A stretch of 64,000 nt of DNA from the NCBI GenBank assembly GCA_023400405.1, contig JAEXFD010000005.1:1-64000 (forward strand), read 5' to 3'. How positions within the stretch are numbered: the stretch's first letter is position 1; each line of letters begins with the position of its first letter. The notes under the pieces were generated by a model that searched no databases, was not told the DNA's origin, and saw only the letters and a program-made list of their open reading frames with translations. Shown here one piece after another: positions 17,656 through 27,447 of this stretch. The stretch is from Pseudomonadota bacterium (GTDB lineage: Bacteria; Pseudomonadota; Alphaproteobacteria; Sphingomonadales; Sphingomonadaceae). The position numbers were made by a program, and so were the translations under genes.

Positions 17656-19175
17656 CGGGCGAGATACTCGTCGCGCAGCTCGCGCTTCAACACCTTGCCG
17701 ATCGCGCTGCGCGGCAGGCGATCGACTTGCTCGAGCGCGGCCAGCCGCTGGGTCTTGCCGACCCGGGCGTTGAACCAGGCGAGCAGTTCGGTCGCGTCGA
17801 CGCAGCCGGCATAGAAACCGATCGGCGTCTCGCCCCATTGCTCCGAGGGCACTCCGATCACCGCGCTTTCGCTGACGCCGGGATGCTCGGCCAGCACGGC
17901 CTCGAGGTCCGACGGATAGATGTTGAATCCGCCGGAGATGATCAGGTCCTTCTTGCGGTCCATCAGGGTGAGGAAGCCGTCTGCGTCGAAGCGGCCGATA
18001 TCGCCGTGGCGGATGAAGCGATTGCCGGCGGCGTCATGCCAGGTCGCGGCATCGGTGGCCTCGGCCCTGCCGTGATAGCCGCTCATCATCGCGGCGGAGC
18101 GGCCGACGACTTCGCCGATCTCGCCCTGCGGCACTTCCTTGCCGTCGTCGCCGATAAGGCGGATATCCTGGCCCGGCAGCGGCGTGCCGACAGTATGAAG
18201 CTTGTCGGGATGGGCGTTGCAGATCAGCGCGGTGGTGCCGCCGCCTTCAGTCATGCCGTAATATTCGACGAGCAGTCCCGGCCAGCGGGCGACGATATCG
18301 GCCTTGAGCGCCGCGCTGAACGGCGCGCTGGTACAGGTCTTCAGGCGGAAGCTCGAAAGGTCGAAGCTGTCGAAATCGGGCAGCGCCATGATCCGCTGAT
18401 ACTGGACGGGCACGAGCATCGCATGGGTGGCACGATGCCGGGCTGCCAGCGCAAGGAAGCCGCGCGCGTCGAATTTCGGCATCAGCACTGCGGTGCCGCC
18501 CCAGGCGAGCGTGGGAATGAAGCTCACCAGCGTCGTGTTCGAATAGAGCGGCGTGGCAATCATCGTCACGGCATCGCCGAAGCCGCCGGGAGCGCGGGCG
18601 ATATGGACCCAGCGCATCGCATGCGGCTGGACGATCCCCTTGGGGGTTCCGGTGGTGCCCGAGCTGTAGATGATGTTGAATGGGTCTTCGGGGCCCACCG
18701 CGACCGCCGCGGGTTGCGCGTCTTCGGGAGCGAGGAAGTCGGCAAGGGCGACCCCGGTGTCGCTGTCGTCGAGCGCGACGCGGCGGGCGGCGACGGTTGC
18801 CGAGCCGAGGGCGGCAGCGCCCGAGGCATCCAGGAACAGGATCTTCGCCCCGCAATCGGCGACCATCGCTGCGAGTTGGTCCGGCGTCGCCGAGGGCTGG
18901 AGCGGGGTCGGCACGCAGCCGGCGCGAAGCGCGCCGACAAAGGCGCAGCCATAGCCGATCGAGGGCAGGCCGAGGATCGCGACGGCTTCGTTCTTCGCCA
19001 GCCCTTCGCGTTGCAGCGCGACGGCGATGCGATCGGCCATCGCATCGAGTGCGGCGTAATCGATGCTGGCATCGCCGCAGATCATCGCCAGCCGATCGGG
19101 CCGCTCCACGCCATGCGCCCTTATCAGATCGGATAGAGTGGCGAACTCGCTCGCCAGCATCGCTTCGCTACGCAT
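17652..19175 (-). CDS. Class I adenylate-forming acyl-CoA ligase
   Basis: A 507-aa AMP-forming ligase converting a carboxylate, ATP and CoA to acyl-CoA. Motifs: P-loop IIYSSGTTGTPKG, YYGMTEGGGTT, HGDIGRFDADGFLTLMDRKK, ISGGFNIYPSDLE, and C-terminal catalytic Lys in PRSAIGKVLKREL. Full-length. Downstream thioesterase is coupled by ATGA, and acyl-CoA dehydrogenases lie on the other strand beyond the MFS gene. Substrate (fatty, terpenoid or aromatic acid) cannot be read from sequence. Confidence 0.9.
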   Translation of the reverse strand: MRSEAMLASEFATLSDLIRAHGVERPDRLAMICGDASIDYAALDAMADRIAVALQREGLAKNEAVAILGLPSIGYGCAFVGALRAGCVPTPLQPSATPDQLAAMVADCGAKILFLDASGAAALGSATVAARRVALDDSDTGVALADFLAPEDAQPAAVAVGPEDPFNIIYSSGTTGTPKGIVQPHAMRWVHIARAPGGFGDAVTMIATPLYSNTTLVSFIPTLAWGGTAVLMPKFDARGFLALAARHRATHAMLVPVQYQRIMALPDFDSFDLSSFRLKTCTSAPFSAALKADIVARWPGLLVEYYGMTEGGGTTALICNAHPDKLHTVGTPLPGQDIRLIGDDGKEVPQGEIGEVVGRSAAMMSGYHGRAEATDAATWHDAAGNRFIRHGDIGRFDADGFLTLMDRKKDLIISGGFNIYPSDLEAVLAEHPGVSESAVIGVPSEQWGETPIGFYAGCVDATELLAWFNARVGKTQRLAALEQVDRLPRSAIGKVLKRELRDEYLAR

Positions 19176-19246
19176 CGTCCCCCCGAATGGTTCGTACCGA
19201 GGCTAAGGGCGCTGCATCCGGAAGGCCATACGCCATTTTCGAAAAA

Positions 19247-20461
19247 TCATGGCGTCGGCGCGGGGCGTGACCTGCCGGGCACTCCGAAGCCGATGATCAA
19301 GGCCGCCCCGCCCATCAGGATCGCCGCGACGAGGAAGGCGGCGCCGTCGAAGCCGTGGCGCGATCCGGTGGCGAGCGCCTGGGAGGCGAGCAGGGGGCCG
19401 AAGATCGACGCGACGTTGTTCATGCTCGAAATGCCGCCCTGCAGCGCGCCCTGGTGCGACGGGCCGACCATTTGCGACAGCGTCCCGTTGAGCGCGGGAT
19501 AGGCGAAGGCGCCGAGGCAGCCGACCAGGAAGAAAAGATAGACCTGCCAGCCCTGCTGGACGAAGGCATAGGCGAACATCGTCGCCGCCGCGCAGCCGAA
19601 GCCGAGCACCGCCGCATTGCGCTCGCCCAGCCGCGGGATCACGCGGCGGGTGAGCAATGCCTGGACGAGCATGGTCAGGAAGCCGACATAGGCCAGCGAC
19701 CAGCCGATCGCGGTCGCATCCCAGCCGAAGCGGATCGCTGCCCAGAACGACCAGGTGGCGGGATAGACGGCGCCCCCGAGCTGCCACAGGAACCAGGCGA
19801 GCAGCAGCGGCGCAGCATTGCCGGCGTGGAAGAGCGGGCGGAACGCGCCGATGACATGGGCGTCGGCGAGGCGGAAGGGTCTGCGGTTCTCTTGCGCCAA
19901 GGTTTCGGGCAGGAAGAAGAACATGATCGCGGCATTGGCGGCGGCGCAGACCGCGGCGATGACGAAGGGCGCGCGCACGCCCAAGCCCGCGCTGATCCCC
20001 CCGAGCGCGGGGCCGAGGATGAAGCCGAGGCCGAACGCCGCGCCGATCAGCCCGAAGGTAGCGCTGCGCCGTTCGGGCGGAGTGACGTCGGCAATCACCG
20101 CGCTGGCCGGGCCGAAGGTGGCGCCGGCGATCCCGGCGATGACGCGGCCGACGAACAGCCAGGCGAGGCTGGGCGCCATCGCCATCAGCGCATAGTCGGT
20201 CGCGAAGGCCAGCATCGACAGGATCAGCACCGGGCGCCGGCCGAACCGATCGCCGAGATTGCCGAGCACCGGCCCCGCGAAGAAGCCGGCGATGGCGAAG
20301 GCGGCGAGCATCCAGCCGGCAACTCGCGTGGCGCTTTCGAGGTCAAGCCGACCGAGCTTGGTGACGAGCGCAGGGAGGACGGGCATGACGATGCCGAAGC
20401 CGATCACGTCGATCAGCACCGCCGCAAGCACGATCGGAATCGCGCGATGTTCGAACTTCAT
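19247..20461 (-). CDS. MFS transporter, TetA-like drug:H+ antiporter group
   Basis: A 404-aa 12-TM transporter. Motif A is GNLGDRFGRRPVLILS between TM2 and TM3; motif C-like GLGFILGPALGG is in TM5. The overall sequence resembles the TCR/Tet MFS subgroup (IPIVLAAVLIDVIGFGIVMP at the N-terminus). The ATG at 20461 has a strong AAGGGGGAAGG ribosome site. Tetracycline or other drug efflux is possible but substrate is unproven. Confidence 0.87.
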   Translation of the reverse strand: MKFEHRAIPIVLAAVLIDVIGFGIVMPVLPALVTKLGRLDLESATRVAGWMLAAFAIAGFFAGPVLGNLGDRFGRRPVLILSMLAFATDYALMAMAPSLAWLFVGRVIAGIAGATFGPASAVIADVTPPERRSATFGLIGAAFGLGFILGPALGGISAGLGVRAPFVIAAVCAAANAAIMFFFLPETLAQENRRPFRLADAHVIGAFRPLFHAGNAAPLLLAWFLWQLGGAVYPATWSFWAAIRFGWDATAIGWSLAYVGFLTMLVQALLTRRVIPRLGERNAAVLGFGCAAATMFAYAFVQQGWQVYLFFLVGCLGAFAYPALNGTLSQMVGPSHQGALQGGISSMNNVASIFGPLLASQALATGSRHGFDGAAFLVAAILMGGAALIIGFGVPGRSRPAPTP

Positions 20462-20590
20462 GGCCTTCCCCCTTTCCCCGCACCCTATCAGAGTGGCGCG
20501 GCGCCGAAAGTCGCGAACATCGCCCACAGAAGCTCTGGCAGGAGCGACCTCATCGTCCGGGCGAACGAATCAAGAACATATCAGCCCGTA

Positions 20591-20644
20591 GTACGGTAGG
20601 AAAGCAGATTCTCGCCGGCGCGCTTGACGCTTTCGCTGCCGTAC
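20591..20644. promoter_or_regulatory. Imperfect inverted repeat in the acyl-CoA dehydrogenase promoter region
   Basis: GTACGGTAGGAAAGC (20591-20605) is nearly the reverse complement of GCTTTCGCTGCCGTAC (20629-20644), one inserted base and two mismatches. A TTGACG hexamer (20624-20629) lies next to the second arm. It could be an operator pair or a hairpin; regulator unknown. Confidence 0.3.
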
Positions 20645-20682
20645 CGCACATTCGAAACCAACCAGATAACGACCCGGAGAGA

Positions 20683-21909
20683 ATGATGGCCTCGGCATCC
20701 GAAATCGATGCGCCGCCCGATGCGCTGGCGGCGTTCCGCGCGGAGGTTCGCGATTGGCTGGCCGCAAACTTCCCGCCGAGCCTGAAGGGGCGCGACAATG
20801 CGATGTCGGCCGTGGAAGGCCCGACCGAGGAGGATGAGGAGCAGCGCGCCTGGCGCGAGGCAATTGGCGCGAAGGGTTGGGGCGTGCCGACCTGGCCCTC
20901 CGACTATGGCGGCGGCGGGCTGAGCCGGGCCGAGGCGCGCGTGCTCCAGGAGGAGATGGCGCGGATCGGCGCGTGGAATCCGATCGGCGGCATGGGCGTG
21001 ATGATGTTCGGTCCGACGCTGCTCGAATATGGCTCGGAAGAGCAGAAGCGCGAGCACATTCCCGCGATCGCACGCGGAGAAGTGCGCTGGTGCCAGGGCT
21101 ATTCGGAGCCGGGGGCCGGATCCGACCTCGCCTCGCTGCAGACCTTCGCGGAGGACCGGGGCGACCATTATCTCGTCAACGGCCAGAAGACCTGGACCAG
21201 CGGCGGGCAATGGGCGGACAAATGCTTCATGCTGGTCCGCACCGACAAGACCAAGAAGCATGAGGGCATCACCTTCCTGCTCGTCGACATGGACAGTCCG
21301 GGCGTGGAAGTGCGGCCGATCGAGCTGATCTCGGGCTTTTCGCCCTTTTGCGAGACGTTCTTCACCGATGTGAAGGTGCCCAAGGCCAATCGCGTCGGCG
21401 AGGAGGGCCAGGGCTGGACGATCGGCAAGCGGCTGCTCCAGCATGAACGCAACAGCCTGTCGGGCGGCGGATCGGCCTCGGGCCGGCTGTTCGCCGCCGG
21501 GGCGCCGCTGAGCCAGATCGCCAAGCAGGCGATCGGCGTCGATGCCGAGGGCCGGCTCGCCGATGCCGAGTTGCGCGGCAAGATCGTGCGGCACGAAATG
21601 GATATCCGCGCCTTCATGGCGACGCTGCGGCGTTCGGCGCTCGAGGCGAAATCGAACCAGGGGCCCTCGGCCGCGACGTCGATCATGAAGAATGTCGGCG
21701 CGCGGATCATTCAGGACCGCGCCGAATTGCTGATCGAGATCCGCGGCATGGCCGGGCTCGGCTGGGAAGGCGAGGGGTTCGACGAGGCGGCGCTCAAGGA
21801 CACGCGCGCCTGGCTCTTCGGCAAGGCGGTGTCGATTTATGGCGGATCGAGCGAGATCCAGAACAATGTGATCGCCAAGCGCATCCTGGGGATGCTGGAT
21901 CATCAATGA
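20683..21909 (+). CDS. Acyl-CoA dehydrogenase, larger subunit-like
   Basis: A 408-aa FAD enzyme oxidising acyl-CoA to enoyl-CoA. N-terminal helical domain with EIGAKGWGVPTWPSDYGGGG-like region, FAD-binding CQGYSEPGAGSDLASLQT, NGQKTWTSGGQWADKC, and C-terminal VSIYGGSSEIQNNVIAKRIL. Followed after 162 nt by a second, shorter and more divergent acyl-CoA dehydrogenase gene, a layout known for heteromeric (alpha2beta2) enzymes of sterol and terpenoid catabolism. Pairing here is inferred. Confidence 0.92.
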   Translation: MMASASEIDAPPDALAAFRAEVRDWLAANFPPSLKGRDNAMSAVEGPTEEDEEQRAWREAIGAKGWGVPTWPSDYGGGGLSRAEARVLQEEMARIGAWNPIGGMGVMMFGPTLLEYGSEEQKREHIPAIARGEVRWCQGYSEPGAGSDLASLQTFAEDRGDHYLVNGQKTWTSGGQWADKCFMLVRTDKTKKHEGITFLLVDMDSPGVEVRPIELISGFSPFCETFFTDVKVPKANRVGEEGQGWTIGKRLLQHERNSLSGGGSASGRLFAAGAPLSQIAKQAIGVDAEGRLADAELRGKIVRHEMDIRAFMATLRRSALEAKSNQGPSAATSIMKNVGARIIQDRAELLIEIRGMAGLGWEGEGFDEAALKDTRAWLFGKAVSIYGGSSEIQNNVIAKRILGMLDHQ

Positions 21910-21917
21910 CGACGAAG

Positions 21918-22048
21918 CCCTCTCCCGCTTTTGCGGGAGAGGGTTGGGTGAGGGCCCTCTTCTTCGAGCGAGCTGGGAGAAGAAGGCCCTCACCCTCCCA
22001 CCGCCCTTGGCGGCGGGCCCCTCCCTCTCCCGCGAACGCGGGAGAGGG
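21918..22048. repeat. Compound palindromic repeat between the two acyl-CoA dehydrogenase genes
   Basis: Two near-identical hairpins, CCCTCTCCCGC-TTTT-GCGGGAGAGGG (21918-21943) and CCCTCTCCCGC-GAAC-GCGGGAGAGGG (22023-22048), flank inner complementary stretches (GGTGAGGGCCCTCTTCTT against AGAAGAAGGCCCTCACC). This is the same architecture as the element at 5043-5173 with a different outer sequence. It may stabilise or separate the two transcripts. Confidence 0.8.
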
Positions 22049-22071
22049 GTGGAGAGAGGAGAGGGAGACCG

Positions 22072-23142
22072 ATGGCAATCCTGAGCGAAGAACAGACGAT
22101 GCTGCGCGACATGGCGCGCGAATGGGCGGATAACGAGGCGCCGGTGAGCGCGTTTCGGGCTCTGCGCAAGGCGGGGCCGGGGGTCGGCTTCGACCCTGAC
22201 AGCTGGCGTGCCCAGGCCGAGATGGGCTGGGCGGGGATCGTAATCCCCGAGGCCCATGGCGGGGCGGGGATGGGTCAGGTGTCGCTCGGGCTGGTGCTCG
22301 AGCAGCTCGGCCGCAACCTGGTGGCGACGCCGCTGGCGGCGAGCGCGGCCGCGGCGGGCGCGATCCTGCTCGGCGGCTCCGAGGCGCAGCAGGCCGAATG
22401 GCTGCCGCGGATCGCCTCTGGCGAAATGGTGGCGACGCTGGCCGTCGATGAGGGACCGCGCTTCGATCCCTCGACGATCGCGACCCGCGCCGAGGGCGGG
22501 CGGATCAGCGGCACCAAGGCGTTCGTGCCCGAAGGCGACGGTGCGCAGCTTTTCGTCGTCGCCGCGACCGATGGACTGCACCTGGTGCCTGGCGAGGAAG
22601 GCGTGACCCGGTCGCCGCGGCGGCTGGTCGATCTGCGCAGCCATGCCGAAGTCCGCTTCGATGGCGCGCCGGCCGAGCCGCTGGGCGGCGGCCCGGCGCT
22701 GACCGTGCAGGTGCTCGACCGTGCCACTGCGGCGCTGACGGCGGAGATGCTGGGCATGGCCGAAAGCGCCTTCGCGCGCACCAACGACTATCTCAAGACG
22801 CGCGTCCAGTTCGGCCAGCCGCTCGCCAGCTTCCAGGCGCTGCAACACCGCATGGCCAAGATGCTGACCGAGCTCGAACTGATGCGATCCGTGGTGGAGG
22901 CGGCGCTGGAGGCGGCGGATTCGGGCAGGGCGGACATCGCCCAGGAAGCCAGCCTGGCCAAAGCGGTGGCCAACGACACGCTCAACCTGGTGAGCCGCGA
23001 GATGATCCAGCTGCACGGCGGCATCGGCATGACCGACGAGCATGACGCGGGCTTCTACCTGAAGCGCGCGCGTGTGCTGGAGGCGCAATGGGGCAGTTCG
23101 AGCTGGCATCGCGACCGCTTCGCGCGGCTCTCCGGCTATTGA
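22072..23142 (+). CDS. Acyl-CoA dehydrogenase, smaller subunit-like
   Basis: A 356-aa protein of the acyl-CoA dehydrogenase fold: EEQTMLRDMAREWADNEAP at the N-terminus, WAGIVIPEAHGGAGMGQ, YLKTRVQFGQPLASFQALQH, and C-terminal QLHGGIGMTDEHDAGFYLKR. The FAD-site segment is degenerate relative to the upstream paralogue, as in beta-type subunits that lack some catalytic residues. The start has a GGAGAGGGAGA ribosome site just after the palindromic repeat. Confidence 0.88.
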   Translation: MAILSEEQTMLRDMAREWADNEAPVSAFRALRKAGPGVGFDPDSWRAQAEMGWAGIVIPEAHGGAGMGQVSLGLVLEQLGRNLVATPLAASAAAAGAILLGGSEAQQAEWLPRIASGEMVATLAVDEGPRFDPSTIATRAEGGRISGTKAFVPEGDGAQLFVVAATDGLHLVPGEEGVTRSPRRLVDLRSHAEVRFDGAPAEPLGGGPALTVQVLDRATAALTAEMLGMAESAFARTNDYLKTRVQFGQPLASFQALQHRMAKMLTELELMRSVVEAALEAADSGRADIAQEASLAKAVANDTLNLVSREMIQLHGGIGMTDEHDAGFYLKRARVLEAQWGSSSWHRDRFARLSGY

Positions 23143-23328
23143 ACGCCTAGCGTATAATTACGGATTCGAAGATCGGTTTGGTTTCGCGCCACTATTGCAT
23201 TCGCGCAACAGCCGAGATTCAGTCCCCTTTTGCAACGCTTGTTCCGCTTGACTGCCCTAGGAGACGTGGCACTATTCGAGGATAGGGTATGGAGCCGACA
23301 AAGTGCTCTGGCCCGTGGTGGGAGAGAG

Positions 23329-26070
23329 ATGATGATGCGGTTTCGCCTTTTGTCGGCCGTCGCAGTTCCGGCCATGACCCTGGCGCTCGCAATGCCGGCC
23401 ATGGCGCAGGAAGCGGCGCCGGCCAGCAGCCAGGACGATCAGCAGCAAGGGAGTGTCGTCGACGCGAACGACATCGTCGTCACGGCGCAGGGGCGCGCCC
23501 AGGTGCTCGCCGACGTGCCGCTCGCCGTCTCGGCGATCAGCGCGGAGACGCTGCAGCAGACCGGCGCCACCGACATCCGCCAGCTCAACCAGATCGCGCC
23601 GTCGCTGCTCGTCTCCTCGACCGGCAGCGAGGCGAACGGATCGGCACGCATCCGCGGCATCGGCACGGTGGGCGACAATCCGGGCCTGGAAAGTTCGGTC
23701 GCGGTGTTCATCGACGGCGTCTATCGCTCGCGCTCGGGCATCGGCCTCAACGAACTGGGCGAGATCGAGCGGGTCGAGGTGCTGCGCGGGCCGCAGGGCA
23801 CGCTGTTCGGCCGCAACGCCTCCGCCGGCATCATCAACATCGTCAGCAAGGCGCCGTCGCCCACATTCGCCGCGGGCGCCGAGGCGAGCTATGGCAATTA
23901 CAACCAGCTTCGCCTCTCCGGCTATGTCAATGCGCCGCTGGGGCAAACGCTCTCCGGGCGGATCGACGGCGTTTATGTGAAGCGCGACGGCTTCTATCAC
24001 GACGTCACCAACAATACCGACATCAACGACCGCAATCGCTGGTTCGTGCGCGGCCAGCTGATGTACGAGCCGTCGAGCGACCTGACCGTGCGCCTGATCG
24101 GCGATTATACGCGGCGCGACGAGGCGTGCTGCGCGGCGACCTATGTCAGCCGCGACATGAACCCCTTTATCGGCTCGCTGAACGATCCGGCGCAGAACAA
24201 CATCGTCCGCGTGCTGCGCGACCTCGGCCAGCCGATGGCGGCGTTCACCGACGGCTATCACCGCAACGTCTATGTGACGCCGGGCCGCAGCTATGACGGC
24301 ATCACCAAGGATTGGGGCGCCTCGCTTCAGGTCGACTGGAACCTGGGCGGCGCGCAGCTGACCTCGATCACCGGCTATCGCGACTATTTCAGCGACCAGG
24401 GATCGGACACCGACTATAGCTATGTCGATATCCTCTATCGCGCGCCGGGCGCCTCGTCGCGCGCGTTCAAGACGTGGAGCCAGGAGCTGCGGCTGCACGG
24501 CAATGCGTTCGGCGACAAGCTCGACTGGCTGATCGGCGGCTATTATGCCGACGAAGACCTGACGGTGATCGACGACCTGCGCTTCGGCAACCAATATGGT
24601 CGCTTCGCCACCTGCCGAATCGTTTCGGGCAGCGCGCTCGCGGCGCTCTATTCGCCGACCTCGGCCGGATGCCTTGCCGCGCGGCCGGCGTTGTTCGGCG
24701 CGGCCTCGCCGCTGATCTATGCGGGCTTCGACCGGCTCGACGGAATCAACGATCGCGGCGCGACGCGCGACCGCTATTTCCAGAACAGCCGCAACTGGGC
24801 GCTGTTCACCCATAATATCGTGCACATCGCCAAGGGCTTCGACCTGACCGTGGGCGCGCGCTACACCAACGAGCGCAAGCGGTTCAACGCGAGCTTCGGC
24901 AACGACAACACCGCCTGCACCGCGAACCAGTCGGCGCTGCTGCCGCTTCGCCCGAATGCGGCCCTGACGGGCATCGTCGACGGCATCCTGGGCCTTTCGT
25001 GCCAGGGCAATTCAACGGCCGAGCTCAACGGCGTGTCGATCCGCGACGAGCGCAAGGAGCATCAGTTCACAGGCACTGCGATCCTTTCGTGGAAGCCGAC
25101 CGACGACCTGCTGCTCTATGGCAGCTGGTCACGCGGGTACAAGGCGGGCGGCTTCAACCTCGATCGCTCGGCGCTCAAGGTGCCGATCCTGCCCTTTGGC
25201 GGGCAGGCGGGGACGCAGGCGCTGGTCGGCAATCTCCAGTTCGAGCCGGAGACCGTTCAAGCCTATGAAGTCGGCATGAAATATTCGAGCGGCGCGTTCA
25301 GTCTGAACGTCGCGGGATTCCGGCAGGAATTCAAGAACTTCCAGCTCAATACCTTCAACGGCACCGTCTTCCTCGTGCAGAACATCAATGGCTGCACGGC
25401 CAATCTGAACGGCGGCGACCGCGACCAGAACAAGTTCGCCGGCACGGGCAACTACAATGCCGCGGCCGCGACCACCGGCGCCTGCCCGAGCGGGGACGTG
25501 AGCTATGGCGTGCTCTCGCAGGGCTTCGAGCTCGAAGCGTCGCTGGTCCCGGCGCGCGACCTGCGCATCGGGCTGGGGATGACCTATGCCAAGACCAAGT
25601 ATCGCAATGACCTGGTCGGCAATTCCTCGGGCGCGCCGCTCGACCAGGCACTGCGCAAGTTGCCGGGTTCGCTGCTGTCGAACGCGCCCGACATCGTCGC
25701 GACCGCATCCTTCGCCTGGACGCCGCAGCTCGGCAACTCGGGGCTTTCGGGGCTGGTCTATTTCGACACGCGCCTGACCGACGACTATAACACCGGATCG
25801 GACCTGTTCCCGCAAAAGGGGCAGGACAGCTACGCCCTGGTCAATGGCCGCATCGGCATCCGCGGCAAGGATCAGCGCTGGGCGGTGGAGCTGTGGGCGC
25901 AGAACCTGCTCAACCAGAACTACACCCAGGTCGCGTTCAACTCGCCGTTCCAGGAAGGCGCGGCGAGTGCGCCCTTCACCGATCCGCAATATCCGGGCGG
26001 GCGGCAGCTGTTCTCGGCCTATCTCGCCGAGCCGCGCACCTATGGCGTGACGCTGCGCACCAAGTTCTGA
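23329..26070 (+). CDS. TonB-dependent receptor, sphingomonad type
   Basis: A 913-aa outer-membrane active transporter. Signal peptide (LLSAVAVPAMTLALAMPAMA), plug domain starting DIVVTAQGRAQVLADVPLAV with RIRGIGT and VEVLRGPQGTLFGRNA. The 22-strand barrel ends in YGVTLRTKF with a terminal Phe. Three consecutive ATGs (23329, 23332, 23335) follow GGAGAGAG; the first is given. A possible promoter is TTGACT (23248) with a poor -10. No HutC-like operator precedes it. Ligand unknown; this subfamily is often linked to plant- or terpenoid-derived substrates. Confidence 0.92.
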   Translation: MMMRFRLLSAVAVPAMTLALAMPAMAQEAAPASSQDDQQQGSVVDANDIVVTAQGRAQVLADVPLAVSAISAETLQQTGATDIRQLNQIAPSLLVSSTGSEANGSARIRGIGTVGDNPGLESSVAVFIDGVYRSRSGIGLNELGEIERVEVLRGPQGTLFGRNASAGIINIVSKAPSPTFAAGAEASYGNYNQLRLSGYVNAPLGQTLSGRIDGVYVKRDGFYHDVTNNTDINDRNRWFVRGQLMYEPSSDLTVRLIGDYTRRDEACCAATYVSRDMNPFIGSLNDPAQNNIVRVLRDLGQPMAAFTDGYHRNVYVTPGRSYDGITKDWGASLQVDWNLGGAQLTSITGYRDYFSDQGSDTDYSYVDILYRAPGASSRAFKTWSQELRLHGNAFGDKLDWLIGGYYADEDLTVIDDLRFGNQYGRFATCRIVSGSALAALYSPTSAGCLAARPALFGAASPLIYAGFDRLDGINDRGATRDRYFQNSRNWALFTHNIVHIAKGFDLTVGARYTNERKRFNASFGNDNTACTANQSALLPLRPNAALTGIVDGILGLSCQGNSTAELNGVSIRDERKEHQFTGTAILSWKPTDDLLLYGSWSRGYKAGGFNLDRSALKVPILPFGGQAGTQALVGNLQFEPETVQAYEVGMKYSSGAFSLNVAGFRQEFKNFQLNTFNGTVFLVQNINGCTANLNGGDRDQNKFAGTGNYNAAAATTGACPSGDVSYGVLSQGFELEASLVPARDLRIGLGMTYAKTKYRNDLVGNSSGAPLDQALRKLPGSLLSNAPDIVATASFAWTPQLGNSGLSGLVYFDTRLTDDYNTGSDLFPQKGQDSYALVNGRIGIRGKDQRWAVELWAQNLLNQNYTQVAFNSPFQEGAASAPFTDPQYPGGRQLFSAYLAEPRTYGVTLRTKF

Positions 26071-26091
26071 GCTTTCCAGCGAGGGTAGGCG

Positions 26092-26122
26092 ACGGGCTCG
26101 CGGCACGACCGCGGGCCCGTTT
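26092..26122 (+). terminator. Hairpin terminator after the TonB receptor
   Basis: Stem ACGGGCTCGCGG / CCGCGGGCCCGT with one wobble pair, 5-nt loop, then TTT. It lies 21 nt after the stop. The U-run is short. Confidence 0.6.
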
Positions 26123-26246
26123 CGCGTCAGTCATGCCTTGAGCGGCCTTTTCGGGACCGCAGCCGGATTGGGGAATTGGCGCGTTGCTAATTCGGCGAGG
26201 TCTGGCATTGAGCGGCGCGGTTGCGGGAAGGACTGGCAAGGGCTGC

Positions 26247-27359
26247 ATGGTGCACGATCGGAATCGGCGGGGACGGGACGGCGCCGCGAACATCGCCGAA
26301 GCCACGCGGCGCGCCTGGCTCGACGAGGCGGTTCGCCGGATCGAAGCCGATTCGAACCGGTCGGCCGACACCCACCTCATCCATCTGCCCTTGCCGCGCT
26401 ATCCGGGCATCGACCTCTATTTGAAGGACGAGAGCTCGCATCCGACCGGCAGCCTCAAGCACCGCCTCGCGCGCTCGCTCTTCCTCTATGCGCTGTGCAA
26501 TGAGTGGATCGGGCCGGAGACCTGCGTGATCGAGGCCTCGTCGGGCTCGACGGCAGTGAGCGAAGCCTATTTCGCGCGGATGCTGGGCCTTCGCTTCATC
26601 GCCGTGGTGCCGGCCAGCACCGCGGCGCCGAAGCTCGATGCGATCCGCTTCCATGGCGGCGAAATCCTGGCGGTCGACGATCCCCGAACGGTGTACGAGG
26701 CGGCGCAGCGGCTCGCCGACGAGACCGGGGGCCATTATCTCGACCAATTCACTTATGCCGAGCGCGCGACGGACTGGCGCGGCAACAACAACATCGCGGA
26801 AAGCATCTTCGTGCAGATGGCGGAGGAGCGCTTTCCGGTGCCGGCCTGGATCGTGTGCGGGGCGGGGACGGGGGGCACTTCGGCGACGATCGGGCGGTTC
26901 CTGCGCTATCGCCGCCATGCCACCCAGCTTTGCGTCGCGGATCCCGTCCATTCCGTGTTCCACCGGCATTATGCCGATCGCGGGGTGACGACGCTTCCCG
27001 AAGGCTGTGGCAGCTGCATCGAAGGGATCGGCCGTCCGCGGGTGGAGCCGAGCTTCGTTCCCAACGTCATCGACCGGATGGAGGCCGTCGAGGATGCGGC
27101 GAGCATCGGCGCGATGCGGGCCTTGTCCGAAAGGCTGGGGCGCAATGTCGGCGGCTCGACCGGGACGAACTTGTGGGCCTGCCTGCGCCTCGTCGAGGAG
27201 ATGGCCGCGTCGGGCGAGCGCGGCAGCATCGTCACCCTGTTGTGCGACGGCGGCGATCGCTATGCCTGTACCTATTATCAGGATGCCTGGCTGGACGAGC
27301 GCGCGATGGGCTGGCGCCAGCCCAAGCTGGTCGCGGATGGGTTCCTCGCGGCACCCTGA
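26247..27359 (+). CDS. PLP-dependent cysteine synthase-family enzyme
   Basis: A 370-aa fold type II PLP enzyme. Probable Schiff-base Lys71 in SSHPTGSLKHRLA, substrate loop EASSGSTAVSEAY, phosphate-binding GAGTGGTSATIGRFL, and GGDRYACTYY near the C-terminus. Compared with CysK the Lys motif is TGSLKHR rather than TGSFKDR, so it belongs to a divergent subgroup and sulfide may not be its nucleophile. The ATG at 26247 follows AAGGG; a TTG at 26184 in frame is less likely. Exact reaction unknown. Confidence 0.8.
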   Translation: MVHDRNRRGRDGAANIAEATRRAWLDEAVRRIEADSNRSADTHLIHLPLPRYPGIDLYLKDESSHPTGSLKHRLARSLFLYALCNEWIGPETCVIEASSGSTAVSEAYFARMLGLRFIAVVPASTAAPKLDAIRFHGGEILAVDDPRTVYEAAQRLADETGGHYLDQFTYAERATDWRGNNNIAESIFVQMAEERFPVPAWIVCGAGTGGTSATIGRFLRYRRHATQLCVADPVHSVFHRHYADRGVTTLPEGCGSCIEGIGRPRVEPSFVPNVIDRMEAVEDAASIGAMRALSERLGRNVGGSTGTNLWACLRLVEEMAASGERGSIVTLLCDGGDRYACTYYQDAWLDERAMGWRQPKLVADGFLAAP

Positions 27360-27447
27360 GCGCGTATATCGCAAGCGCGGTCTGCGGGTTCCGCTTTCCT
27401 CGGCTTCGGACCGGAGCTGCGGGATCGCATTCGCGTTCGAGGATGTC

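Noticed and set aside
20581..23109. 842-codon minus-strand open frame
   Set aside because: Antisense to both acyl-CoA dehydrogenase genes and includes the translated palindromic repeat; composition is Arg/His/Pro-rich without motifs.
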